Assembly (NCBI GenBank): GCA_025331565.1
Contig: JAFREQ010000093.1
Location: forward strand, 1,024,001 to 1,088,000
Length of the DNA: 64,000 nt
Origin: Holacanthus passer
Lineage: Eukaryota; Chordata; Actinopteri; Pomacanthidae
Reading direction: 5' to 3'
Shown here: piece after piece, positions 35,401 to 47,700 of the stretch
Numbering within the stretch: the first letter of the stretch is position 1
Layout of the letters: the number at the start of each line of letters is the position of its first letter
Position numbers and translations under genes: made by a program
The notes under the pieces: generated by a model
What the model was told of the DNA's origin: nothing
The model's database searches: none
The model's input: the letters and a program-made list of their open reading frames with translations, nothing else

Positions 35401-36303
35401 CTGAAAGCACTTCCCTGGAGCACTGTGATGGCAGCGAAGTGGACCAGCCAGGCCAGGATGGCACAGCAGTCAGCTAGGACGTCCAGGTACATGTCCCCCT
35501 GCTGGAGGAGGCCGACCAGGACGACGTCTGCAGTGAAGAGCAGCGCAGCCAGGAGAGCCGACACCGACCTGAGCGTCCAGCCACAGGGAGGAGACGTCTG
35601 GAGGAGGCGGCATCTACACAGCAGAAACGTTATTACGGAAAATACTGATATGAATTTTCAGGGCCGATAACAATTACAGAATAATTTCTATTTTTTGTGG
35701 CCAAACATAAATCACAGATTACTTTTGCAACTGTAAAACAGGATTAAGGACTACTTGACCACTGACTACACACGTCCTGTTACTGAACACTGCTCATTCA
35801 TTGCTTGATGTTGTTCGCTGTTTGTTTTCAGGCTGCTGCTTGTTTCTTTGATGCCAAACTTTTCATGCTCCAGTCTTGTCCAGGACTCAAATGTCGAAGG
35901 CAGTATGTATTTAGGTGTTCAGATCCAACATTGATAAATTAAGTATCTGTTGACACAAAACTTTGACTCTGCAGACATTTCACTGATCTTAACAAACTAT
36001 AAATGTGAATTGTATTACAGTTTATAAAATAATTAAATTCCTTTATAATGCATGAAAAAACTGTACAAACCAAGGTCTGAAAGATATGACAGTGAAATCT
36101 GAGTTTTGCTGATACGGTATGACCTACCTTGTCATGCCGAGGTAGCAGGCACTGAAAATAGCCATCCCCGCGTGAGGCAGGGCTCCGAGGACGAGCTGGT
36201 TAAAACAGGGGCTGACGTGTCCATTCTGCCACACAGGGAAAGGATTCTGTCCGTCTGTATGACAGAGGCCTGCGACCAGCCCCGCTGGCCCAAAGTCCTT
36301 CAT
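23693..36303 (-). CDS. abcc10: ABC transporter ABCC10 (MRP7)
   Basis: Full ABC exporter of the MRP subfamily, in the plasma membrane; the mammalian protein exports glucuronides, leukotriene C4 and natural-product drugs. Coding exons in transcript order: 36303-36128, 35613-34242, 33602-33375, 33290-33134, 32738-32590, 32156-32077, 31698-31527, 31325-31227, 31010-30821, 30505-30428, 29769-29581, 29088-28950, 28610-28415, 27739-27396, 27045-26876, 26783-26623, 26488-26235, 25859-25714, 24975-24878, 24053-23941, 23828-23693. Total 4,647 nt, 1,548 residues, every phase consistent; human is about 1,490. Order: N-terminal membrane domain, first core membrane domain (WLTPLLRRGQRGEL onward), NBD1, acidic linker (GVEQEEEEPGSAPDLYVDD), second membrane domain (SDWWLSHWIS onward), NBD2. 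The start is the ATG at 36303; an ATG just upstream is followed at once by an in-frame TAG. Confidence 0.97.
24054..24839. other. abcc10 intron 19
   Basis: About 800 bases without recognisable features apart from the TG repeat at its 5' end. The other abcc10 introns longer than 300 bases (25022-25713, 25860-26234, 27046-27395, 27740-28414, 29089-29580, 33603-34241, 35614-36127) also show no gene or RNA. A TA-rich stretch lies at 33788-33815, and an element fragment lies in the 29770-30427 intron. Confidence 0.4.
24979..25021. repeat. (CA)n microsatellite beside the abcc10 exon 19 acceptor
   Basis: Read in the abcc10 sense this is a UG repeat ending within a few bases of the exon 19 acceptor at 24976. 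A shorter (TG)n (24840-24854, CA in the sense strand) lies just after the exon 19 donor. Confidence 0.9.
30060..30330 (+). repeat. Dispersed fish repeat, family B (right part)
   Basis: This abcc10 intron carries ttttgacctgatgatgatg, gcgccggaggaaaagtcag, caatcaccaaactcat and ggttgttgagatatttcagt. These words in this order match, from memory, the right half of an abundant interspersed element of percomorph fish. It has no coding capacity and is degenerate. Confidence 0.55.
30821..32738 (-). CDS. abcc10: abcc10 exons 5-9, first nucleotide-binding domain
   Basis: Walker A GKVGCGKSS is at about residues 702-710, the Q-loop is SQEPWIQ, the signature is the canonical LSGGQ (about 795-799), Walker B is IYLLDDP and the H-loop is CTHR. 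The residue after the Walker B aspartate is Asp rather than the catalytic Glu, as is usual in NBD1 of ABCC proteins, so this ATP site is expected to be weakly hydrolytic. The segment ends with a phase-1 donor at 30820. Confidence 0.93.
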
Positions 36304-38164
36304 CCCGCCTCCTATTTGAGAGCTGTCATTCTAGAAAATATCTGAAGAGAAGAGGAGGACCATCAGAGAGATCCCAGAGATCCGAGTTATTCTTCTGCCA
36401 GTACAATGGAAACCAAAGCCTGAGGTGTGTTTCTGTCTTAGAGGCCAAGATGTGACTTTCAGTGCAGATGAAAAGTGGGACACTAAAGCACCGGTGACGT
36501 CTCAGACTTAGTGTTGAGTAATAACCCACAGCAGTTTTAGAGTATCGACCAAAATGTGTTCTGAGGACAGAGAGTTGAAAACTGTCAAGTGCTGCATGCT
36601 GGCATCAAATTCTGGTCAGATCCACATCTTGCTTACTTCTTCTATGATCAGCCAGTTTCTGAATCAGAACTTTGCTCATTTCAGTTTTCTTCAGGTCCAT
36701 GTTCTGGATTGTGAGACGACTTTAAACACAGATGCTCTGAAAAACTTGGCATATAGTTTTGAATCTAAAATAAATAAGTATTGTTTTGGTATATTGGCTT
36801 TGGTATTAAAAAAGGACACCCACCCCTGTTCAGTCCTGGAACACTGTAATTTATGTAGCAGCTCAGTCTTTGGTGTTTGACATCACTTGTTATACTGAAG
36901 CAAACACAAGGAAAACCTGAGGATATAAAAGTAATGAAACTCTCTTTGGTTGACAAAGTCTTGTTTAGTTGGACATGTGATAAAATACTCTCCAGCTTCT
37001 TATGAAGTAGATATACAACATCTGACTGACAGGAAAATGCCATGTTTGATTTCTCAGCCAACGAGACAACATCAACATTTAAGACTTTTCAAGTCAGACA
37101 AACTTAACATACTTCATTTGTAGGTAATTTTCCGTCATGAATGAGTTTTAGCTCTGATCTTTATCCTCTCATGTGGCAGAAAAAGACCGACAGAGCCAGA
37201 GTTTCCTGACTGGAAGGAACCAGCTGCATGTTCCAATGTAAACAAACGAGGCTAGCTAACTAGCTTAGCTAACAACCTGTCAACCTGTCCGGCTTGTTTT
37301 AAACGGCGCCGCGACGCGAACGCGAACAACATGTCGCCAAAACACTAACGAGACAGAGCAGGAACCGTTTAACTCTACGACACCGCTGATGCAACGAGAT
37401 TAAAATAAGAAACCTTTAAATATTACCGGCTTTCATCCACCCAGCCGGAAGCACCTCTGTCGATTCCTGATGACGTCACTCAAGCGTTTCAAAATAAATG
37501 TAACACACAGAAATATTTTTCGACTAGCTTTTATATTTCAGTTTTTAAGACATATTTTTTTCTATTTAAAGTTATATTCAATTTAGTTTAAAGACATTTT
37601 CAAAAGCTTGGATTGAAATTTAAAATATTATGTTTCTGAAATTTGGCAGATATGACATTGATTCCATATTGTCACATTAAAAATATTCGAAATGATAATG
37701 TTACTGTGCTGAAAAGCAGAAATGATGTTTCTGTTAACCTGCAATGATCATCATTTATCACAAAAGGGAACATTTGTGAAAACCCTTCATTTATATTTAC
37801 ATGTCAAACTACAATATTTCATACAGCGCTGACTTATATGATGTGGTTCCTTTTTGGGAGTATCAACACTTTTTATCTTGTCAACCTTCTGGGGAAAAAA
37901 ATAATTTCCAAGATCTTTAGCTTTGTATTTTCTCATTCATCTTAATGTCAGACATTGAACACTTTGAACTGTCTCTGTCTCAGTGAAGGTTAATGGACTG
38001 TTTAAACAGCAGCAACAATAATGGAAATAAGTCAAAGTGACAAAGTGTAACAGGTTATATTTTTCCAAAAAGCACAAAAAGACCAAGGACTAAATGATGC
38101 AATTAATTACTAAAAGTGCTTTTTATCTATAATTGACTCAAGATGGGAGAAGGAAAAAAAGAAG
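36304..38164. other. abcc10 5' region and gap to sp2
   Basis: This contains the abcc10 5'UTR, probably with an upstream non-coding exon since an acceptor (tattttctag) lies just before the start-codon exon. Next come a candidate promoter at 37240-37490 and then AT-rich sequence to the sp2 poly(A) site. I see no other gene. Confidence 0.45.
37240..37490 (-). promoter_or_regulatory. abcc10 promoter region
   Basis: A locally CpG-rich stretch (acggcgccgcgacgcgaacg near 37302-37323) is followed by an ETS-type core (ccggaagc, 37444-37451) and a consensus CRE TGACGTCA at 37471-37478. It is about 1.1 kb upstream of the abcc10 start codon, which fits a promoter with a non-coding first exon. TAGCTAAC-type words near 37250-37280 also occur in the sp2 5' region. 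Confidence 0.5.
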
Positions 38165-38183
38165 CACCAAGCAGTTTGAGTTC

Positions 38184-38189
38184 TTTATT
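38184..38189 (-). terminator. Candidate sp2 poly(A) signal
   Basis: TTTATT on the plus strand reads AATAAA in the sp2 sense and lies at the left end of the long region free of other genes. Confidence 0.5.
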
Positions 38190-39638
38190 GAGGGGTGACT
38201 GTAGAAAAGGAGCAAACATTATGTTTTAGCACCTTTATACAAGTTATAAAATAAAATGCTGGTTCTCTGGGTTCTCCTGATAAACACAACAATTGGCTGC
38301 AGAACATTATATGACATATAGGCTTGGAGGAGAAGCATGTAATTCACAGAAACCAAGCAATACAAATGTCTTAATTTGGAAAAGCTCGTAAAATTTAATT
38401 ACAATCAAGATTAAATTTACAAATTTTGGAACCTGGGATTTTAAATCAGTGCACATTACATTAGCATGTAACATAAGTTAAAAACACAAAAGGAATTTTA
38501 CAAATGTTACCTGGAATTAGACAGAAAAAAAGCATCTTTAAATACTGGGTGCAGCTGTCTAAGGCATCTTTAATTCAATAGAAAAAAGATCTACAAGTCT
38601 TATACAAAGCAGGAATGAAGCTATACAATGTCACATTATATTTTATTCCTTACACACTGTACAAAGTCCACTTCCTTCAGGGCTGGCCACGCCAACCACA
38701 ACACTAGGCAGCTTAACTTTTGTTTTCTAATATCCTACATTTACTGTGTCTAACAGACACACACTGTATTTACATATTCAGACATGAAGTACAAACATAA
38801 ATATGAGCAGGCTCTGTCAATCCATCCCAATGGCATCGCATGTCTTCAGACACATTCTTGAAAAAATACACCAAATATTGGCCACCTAAGCTTTACATCA
38901 TCTGTTGTCCCGGTGAAGCACTTTGAGGAAAACCTGTTCAAAGTGCATTAAAATAAATCTGACTTCAGCTTTTTGGCCAAATTTCTCTGTTGTGTAGCGA
39001 GAGGAAGTTGTTGTTAGAGAATTTTAGTGAGGCAGCACCGTCCTTTAAACGTGTATGTCACAGTATGAAAACACACCACAGTGAAAGCTCAACACACGGG
39101 TGAAGCTGCTACCTGCTGTCTGATGGCACCACGTTCATTTGACCAAAAAGCTTTTTGACAATAAGTCGGTGTATTTCGTTGAATAAAAGGAACTCCCATA
39201 CAAGGTCAGACTTCGAACTGACTGATGATCTGTTAGTGAAACATCAGTACATCTTTATTATATCAAAAAGGATATAAGCAACAGTTTGTTTCCTGTAAAG
39301 CAAAAGATATTAAAGTAACTTGTGTGAATACTGTACAGTAAGCCTAACGCTGGTCACCTGTATGTCAACAAAAACGTCTCAAGTGTTAATTCAGAATTAA
39401 AGCTATCATATAGCTGGAAAAGATCGTGTACAAAGTAACTGATGAAAGGCATGAGAAAGTTTGTTTTTTTCATCTCAAGTTGTGATTGTCAAGTCAGGCC
39501 AAATAATTGGAAATCTGCTCATATATACAGCAATGCATAGGCATCAAATCATCAAATCAAACTTGAACTGTAAGGAAAGCAGAACAGCTGAGTTACCCTG
39601 GAATTGAGTTATTATTTATTAGTACACTAAAGTGTAAG

Positions 39639-39947
39639 TAGGGCTGGGTATCGTTTGGTACAGGTATCAAAGTCTTCCTGTTTTTGATACCTTACTTTAA
39701 GTAGTACAAACATGTTTTCTAAAATAAACGCCATAATGAAAAAACTTAAATGTCTAAAAACACGAGAACGTCCCCTTAACAGAAAGATTTCTATAACTAA
39801 AATAAAAAAATTAGGAATCTAGAGTATGAATCTTGCCAAACATTCAATGTCAACCCTCATTACTTGACACCTTTGGATACTCCGCGTTAAGGACACATAA
39901 CAGTACCAGTCAGGACAAAAAGTACTGAAGTTTGATACCCAGCCCTA
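39639..39947. mobile_element. Non-autonomous DNA element (MITE-like) with terminal inverted repeats
   Basis: The left end tagggctgggtatcg (39639-39653) is matched in inverted form by tgatacccagccctaa at the right end (39933-39948), giving about 14 bp of near-perfect terminal inverted repeat around about 280 bp without an open frame. Inner parts (ggtacaggtatcaaag and cagtaccagt) are also partly complementary. TIR ends of this kind are common on small hAT-like elements in fish, but I cannot confirm the target-site duplication or superfamily. Confidence 0.7.
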
Positions 39948-41772
39948 AACGCAGTCGTACCTGTCGTGGTATCCAAGAGGGATAACCAACTATGGAGTAA
40001 CCTGGTTTGGTTTGGTTTGGTGTGAGTGGATTTATCACCAGGGTGATCAAATCCTCTTATCACTAATATTTCTCTGAATTCAGCCCTTAGCACCAGGAGG
40101 CTCAAGACCTTTTTGACCTTATTTCTCAAACTTCTAAAAACATTTGTTTCAGGGTTATCAGGCTTGACAGCACAGGAAATGAGAAAGTTCTCCAGAAAGT
40201 TTTTGCAGTGCTTCTCTAAAGGTAGAGAATTTTAGGGAGTATACGTAGATATAGCATGTGTGAATCATCATCATCCCTGGACATCATCCCAACTAAGCTT
40301 CTGGAACATGTTACTGGTTCATTCTGGCCCAAACATCTATAGAACATGACTCATTGAAAGAGGAAACTTAACTGTCGAACCTCAGCAGAAAAAACTAAAC
40401 CTGGATCTACTTGCTCTCAACTACAAAACTGAACTCCCATTACTGATTTTTAAGTTATTTAACAGTATTTCCTCCACATCCTTAATGAACATGAACAGAA
40501 TTTCAGTTGCGTATTGGAATCCTCCAATCATCTGAGATTTTACTAACAATTTCCTCCTTGCAGCTAATGTGACATCCTGCTGCACCTGGATCCATTCGCA
40601 GCCTTTGAAATGACTTTGGTAAGACCGGTCAAAATTAAATGCTTTTACATGTGGTGTCCCACAAGCCCCAATCCTGCTTGACCATCCAGGCCTGAGCTCA
40701 GCCTGAAATGCTGCTGTTTCGTTCTGAGGTCTTGGCAGCTAAGTGACTGCATCTAAAACTTTGCCAGGTCTGTGATCGCTCTGCTGGAAGAGCTCGGGCC
40801 AGTCTCATCAGTCCCCTCAAAGCAAACTTGTGCACATGACAAAATATTCTTTTAACGTCCTTGTTGTAATTCTGATGGCCCCGTTTTTAACTCTGAGTCT
40901 CATTGAGCCTGTTCCTCTATTCTTCATACTTACTTTGAAAATCAATTTGTAACAATTGTATGGAAAATGTTATAAAGAGTTAATTATCCTTATTAATACT
41001 ATGTATAATAGTATGCATATACACACTTTAAAAATAGCCAATGTAAACTTCTAAAGGTTTTCAAAAGTCAGTTCTAAGGGGAGTTTCATGTAATGGTCCC
41101 CAACTTTTTTGGGTCTACGCATCTTAAATGAGCAGAGACTCCTGCTGACACACAAAAAAACTAAATTATCACTCAGGTAAAACAAGTTTCTGTTAAATTT
41201 ACAAAACATGGAGTTGATATTTGTCCTTTTTTGACAGCCAATTTCTGGGAGCTCCCAATGTTCCACAACAAACAAATTTTAAAAAGCAAGCAGGATTTGT
41301 GGGAAGAAAAACAAAAGAAAAAAGAGGGAAACTGTGTCCTGAAATCTGAGTCCTGTGGTCTTGGTGTAGGCGTCTGAATAATTCTGTGTACCTTCTTCCC
41401 CCAGAGCAGCTCATGAATAGGCAAGAAGAGTTAAGCAACTGCGTGTGAAGCCTTGCCATCTCGTCATCTTACACGTTCAATCGGAGCTGGTTCTGGCCTC
41501 CGCTCAGACCGAAGAGAAGGACAAAAAGATAAAGTATTATTAATAAATTTGCTGGATCAGTTTGAAGTCCACCAGGAAGGATTTCTTTTGTACACCATGC
41601 TACAGTGTCCTAGAGGAAAGAGAGGGGGTACGGGGACTTTTCTTGGAGTACTTCCCATAATGGGATAAGTCACAGACACTCCCTTGGTATCGTCTCCTCT
41701 GTCCCTCCTTCCTCTAATTCAGTCTTTAGTTAAAGAGAGTTTGCCTGCGTATACACTCAGTATACAGGCAGC

Positions 41773-44700
41773 TCACAGGTTCTTGGTGTTTATGTGAGTC
41801 TTGTAATGCTTCGCCAGGTGGTCACTCCTCATGAAGCGTTTCTGACACTGGGTGCACTCAAAGCGCTTGTCTCCTGTGAAGGAAACAAAAAGAAAGTGAC
41901 CAGGTTGTGTTTTCAATGTCAAATACAAATGTACAATTTTTTTTTGCAGATCTCTGTGGACGACCTATATTGATTAAAAATGGTGAATTTTGAAGAAAGG
42001 TGGCACGTTTGCACCCGTTACACGTGTGTTTCAGCACACAGACCTGTGTGTGTCCTGGCATGCCGCTGCAGCTCGTCACTGCGTGTGAAACGTTTCCCAC
42101 AGAAAACCCAGTTGCAGACGAAGGGCCTTTCGCCAGTGTGCAGCCGGACGTGAGCTCTGAGCAGCGACGTTTTCCTGAACGTCTTCTCACAGCCGGGGAC
42201 GTGGCAGATGTGCTTCCTCTTGCCCACCTCCCCGGGCCTGCAGGGTTAGGGTTAACCACACATTCACAGTGAGACATTCAGTTTTCAAGGTAAAACTGAG
42301 CTTTCAAAAGTAAGATAAGATATTCCTTTATTTGTCCCTCAGTGGGAAAATTCACTAACACCTAACAGCATTTGATTCATGGTTCTAAAAGTTCCAATTA
42401 TTCTGTTCATGCAAAAATGTTCTTTTATCAGATTATCAGAAGCAGAATCTTTATTTATAAAGTACTTATACTATCTACAAACACTATTTACTGACAAATA
42501 TTTCATTTCATTTATTATACAAGTTGTCAAAATGTCTAAGAGCAGGTAACTGATTTGAAATCTGTCCATGACATGGACATGGATTGTAATTGTAAATCCA
42601 TGGTAATACTCCCTAACAGCCTACAATTCTAAATCTGTTCTTGTCTCTTTATTGAATGTTTCACCCAGCACACACACAACACCCAGGGAAACCTGGGAAA
42701 TATTGGCACACACTTGTCCACCTCTTGACACACTCACCTCTTGTCTGCATCTTTACAGTTGGGGCAGGTGCAGGCCATACGTCGCTTCTTTTCTCCTGGC
42801 TGGCCGGGCAGCTCCAGGGTGAGGGTCTGGTCTACCTGGATGGCCGGCTGGCCCTGCGTTGCTGCCAGCTGGAGCCCTCCGCCCTGCATCGTCTGGACTG
42901 TGAGGTGCTGCTGGCCTGACAAACACAGAGACAGACACACTGTAACAGACACAGCAGGGCTCCTGGCAGGACGGCCAAGTTCCTCTGAAATCTAATTAGA
43001 CTACCAGCTGACTGCCATGAGTCAAAGTGGAGTGAAATTATAATGAGTGATTAATGGTGACATTAATATAATACAGACACCTTAAAGTGAAGAGTTGACA
43101 AGATATTGTAAACAGAAGAGTTTGATTAAGAGTCAGCTTTATTTCCTTTTTTAAACAACTGACTCTTGACTAGATTTTTGTGCATAAATAAGATGACTAA
43201 AAGTATCTTGAATCATCTATTCTTCATGGTTGATGGTGACTTTGCCTTCAGGCTGGGAAATAATTGAATACTATCCTTTGTCAACATATGTGAAATTGTA
43301 TATGGATTGTATGGCCACAAAATATACAACTATTTAAGAGCAACTTAAAAATAAATATATGCGGTTGTTCTTTATATTTAGAGCATGCTCCTAGTTCTTA
43401 GTGTTAGTTCAGTTCAGTCTTTCTAAAGTTTTAGTCATTTGCTCTCTCTGTATCTACATTCAGTTTTTTGAGTTGGTGAATTATATGTACAGTCACTTTA
43501 TTACACTATCACATGGTCTAAAGTGCCGTTTGCCTTTTTCCAGAGAAAATCAAGTAATTCTGTCCTTTAGGCCAAAATCGGTGACATTGCCTTGTACTTT
43601 GTGCTTTACAATCCTGGTTCTCTCGTGTTGTAAACAACCAACATCAGCTCACCGCCTGCATTGGTGATGGTGACAGGAACTCCCTGAACTTGGACCCCGT
43701 TGATGCTGATCGTCTGCACTGCCTGAGCTGCTGAGGAGAGCTGTGACGTATTCAATGCTATCATTCCCCCCGCAGGAGCAATTTTTGCCAGAGTCCGTTC
43801 CTTCCGTCCCCCCGACAGCGTCCTCTTGGTGCTGGCCGGCGGCGAGGTGGTGGTGGCGACTGAAGTGGTGGGGGCCGTTGTCGTGGATACTGAGTCCTGG
43901 AGCTGAATAGACTGCCACTCACCCGATGTGGTTTTGAAGAGGATCTGAGGGAAGAAAATGCCAAATGGATGTCTGAAGTTTTATTTAAAGTGGACTTCAC
44001 AGTGTGATTGGGGTTTGGGCTCATTTCCATTTTTAGTTTTAAGTTTTGCATCACTGTCTGTTAACCTATGTAGAGAAAATGCAAAAATGAAAAAGGGAAG
44101 TATTCTTTGGTAATAAATGACGACAAAAAATCAGCTCCAAAACAAAATGTTGAGAAAGGAAGGAATAGGGAGGTTTTACAACTCGAAAATGGAAAGTAAA
44201 ATTTAAAACCTGACACTGAATATGGGAACGCTTCAGTAGAAACAGAAATAGCTTAAAAAGAAATAACTATGCTAAATGGCAAGAGGAGGTTCAGCTTTCC
44301 ATGATTTATTTCTTCAAATAAAGCTTTTCCATTTCAACCAAGCGAGAGGAGAGTCTACCCTCATTCCAGCAGCTCTGTCAGGCAGCTCGTCAGCACAAAT
44401 ATGCTTTGAGCTAAATGTTAACGTCAGCATACTAACATGCCCCCAACGCCAGTGTGCTTACCGTCTTCACCATCTTAGTTTTGCGTGAAACATGTTAACA
44501 TTTGCTCATTAGTGCAAAACACAAAGTACACAAATTAAAACTTGATTGATTGATTTTAGACAGTAGTATGACATCACTGCTGTGCTTTTACAACAGCTTT
44601 CACAACAGCTTTGAATGAGTCAGGGTTGATAAAACTATTTCATTATACACAACAGTTTGGAAGTAAGAGTGTGTCTGAACAGATACCTGTGTGGGTGTCG

Positions 44701-47700
44701 GATCTGTTTGAGGGACCTGCAGACTCGAGGGAACTGACTGTCTCTGTGGGACGGGCGGTAGCGTGGCAGAGGCGGCCTGCACCACCTTCAAGGCCTGCTG
44801 GGGAATCTGGACCACCTGAGACTCCGGTTTGGACTGGACCAGCTGTACCTGCTGCACCACAGCCGGCTGCCCCGGGCTCTGCACGATCAGGAGGTTGTTA
44901 CCTGCCTGCAAATACAGAGACAGGAGAGGTTGTCCGGCGATGCTTTTAGCCAACACTCACATCTGGAGAGGTGTGACCAAAAATGAGTGAGAAGGGATTC
45001 AGTGTGTTGGGCTGCTGATGTACAAGTGGTCTGGAAGGATGCTGTAATAGTTCTGTTATGGGACCATCACCACTAAGCCATTATAATCAAACAAATGAAT
45101 ACGCTCACTTTTTATTAAATCTGTATGAATTGATCTTTTGGCCAGAGCAGCAGAACAAACTGACATTAAAGACATATTAACACCAAATATGTACGTACTA
45201 TATCAATGCTCCTTTTAGCTCTGTTTCGCTCTGCACCAACTCATGAGGAAAATATCCAGCTCTTCATCTGCTAGATTACTAGATTCCCCACCATGTTCAC
45301 TTTGCTGATTTGTTCTGGACAGGCAGCACACAGTTGGTTTTTAGAGCTTTTTTCTCTTTTAAACAAAACAGCTGCCACTGACGAGAGCAGTGAGAGTGAA
45401 CCAAAATACAGAACAAACAGTAAGCTGAAAGATTAAACTGCTCTGTGGAGCTGAGGGAAACTGCACAGTTTGATACAGTTGATTTATTATGATTATTTAT
45501 GTGATTTATTGAGCAAAAACATTGTAAGAATAAAATGTTTTTATCTGTTTTAAATATCTTTGTAAATTCAATAACAAACTGACTCACTATCTGAGATTGT
45601 TTTTTTTTAAAAATACTAAATTCATTCAACTAAATCATAGACCTGGTTGGCTGAAATACAGTGGATCCTTCAACATTTAACTGCTGGCTGAATTTGCTGT
45701 CACTACAGCTCCAGAAACCTCACAGAGTTCAGGGCAAACATATTAAGATTGTCGACACAGCACTTGATGCATGTAGAGCAGTGTGGACCAGTGGAATATA
45801 ACAAAGAGTGAATCTGATGATTCTGATTTGCTTGCAAACAGCAGCAAGATGTACCTGAATGATGTTGTCACCAGCTTCTATCAGGATGGTCTCCATCTGC
45901 TCTGGGGGTGGGGAGGCAGCCTGTGGAGGCAGAGGAGGAGGAGGAGGAGGTGGCTGAGCAGCCAGAACCGCTTTCTTCTTTCTCCCTCGTCGTCCTTTTC
46001 CTGGAGTGGGAGGGGCAGCTGCCGTCTCTGTGATGATTTGAGTCCCGCCCACCTCTCCGGTCGCCACATTGAGCGGCAGCGTGAGCCCGCTGGGTAGCTG
46101 CACCATGTTTGCAGCAGAGTTGTTTGGCTTGCGCAACTTGGGGGAGGGTTTGATGGCTACAGTCTTCTGCGGTGTGACCGGAGTAGCGGCGGCCGCAGGA
46201 GCCGGTACGGTCATGGGAGTGGTGATGATTGCCTGGTTGGTGCCTGGTATGAGCTGAATCTGACCTCCCTGTGGCATCACCTGGATAGTCTGGGCACCCT
46301 GGATCTGTGGCATCACCTGGTACTGGATGTTGGCAGGGGCAGCGGTGTTGGTGCGGGCCGGGCTCTGCTGGATAGTGAGCACAATGGGACTGCCAGGGGC
46401 CGTGGAGCCCAGGCCGGCCGGGAGCTGAATCACATTGCCCTTGGCTGACAGGAATCCCAGGTTTTTGGGAGGAGCGGGGGCGATGGGAGCCGGCTTTATG
46501 GGGAGGAGCCTGCGGGGCTGCGGCTGTGCTGGAGGAGAGGTGACAGGAGCCTGAGCAGCAGGAGGGCCAATTTTACTACAGGTGGCAGCCAAGAGGGCCA
46601 GAGGAGAGGGCTGGGTGTCCTGCAGGGAGAAACACAGTCAAATACAACAGCTCAGACACAACACACACAGTCTGCACTAAAACCAGCCTGAGGAAAAACA
46701 GTCAACCACTAAGAGAAAGATCAGGTGAGGTAGCGAGAGATACGTAGCCAAAATAAACAAGTTATGATAAACTAATAGGTAAGACTTCGACTACAATGAC
46801 GAACACGAGGTGCAGGAGGTGTGAGTTTCCACCTGCAAAGCCTTTGTGCCTTTCTCTGTGATCCTCCAGCTGCAGGACAAAGGCCAGATGATATTTAGTC
46901 TCATGAAACACTTTATTCTAAGCTCAAAGGTCTCCCCAATAGCTTTTGGAGTTTTCAACTACATCTTCAGTTGAAGCTAAGCTAGCCGTGAGATCCAGCT
47001 GAAAGCTCCACAGAGATAGTAAGTGAACCTTAGACCTTTGATGATTTTGTTACACATACTTCACAAAAGTCAAAACTGTACTTCCATACACAAATATTTA
47101 GTCTTATATTACAAAATTGATTGTATATTGATAGAAATCTAAAATGTTAAGGGAGTAAATCTGTTATCAAAATCACTATTCAAGTAAAATTCCTTTACAA
47201 ATTGAGGTTTATGACTTTCAAATGGGTGAATCGGTCACTCAGTATGATCCTGGCATAAAAACATGCCTATGGCGTGCAGCAACAATGCATCACGGATTAA
47301 TAGATATAATGATGTCAGGACAAAGCAACAGCGCAACCAGAGAGCAGACAGTAGTGGGACATGACATCTGGCTGTTACTCACTTGTGTGGAAGCGGTGGA
47401 AGGCTGAAGATATTCACTGGGACTGACAGCAACAGTGGTGGCCATACTGTCCTGTTGTTCTGGAAAACACACAGACACAACAGAGTCAGATTCAAGCTGC
47501 CTGCGGCATCTATTTTCAGTGGTTAGTCTGTTCAAGGACATCACAGGACATTCTGACAAAACAGAGACAGATTTAAGACAGACAAGCTCTGTAATGTCTT
47601 TCTGTTATCGCCATATGATCACTAAACACCACCACTTACACAAATGAGGTCATTAATTACATTACTTATTGTACTAGGTTACAAATATTTACATGCTGAC

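Larger units (their letters stand above)
38165..41772 (-). other. sp2 3' untranslated region
   Basis: About 3.6 kb from the sp2 stop codon to the first convincing downstream AATAAA (38184-38189 as TTTATT on the plus strand). No open frame of note is present. The region carries a palindrome-ended insertion at 39639-39947. Long 3'UTRs are usual for Sp-family genes; the end point is inferred from the signal only. Confidence 0.55.
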
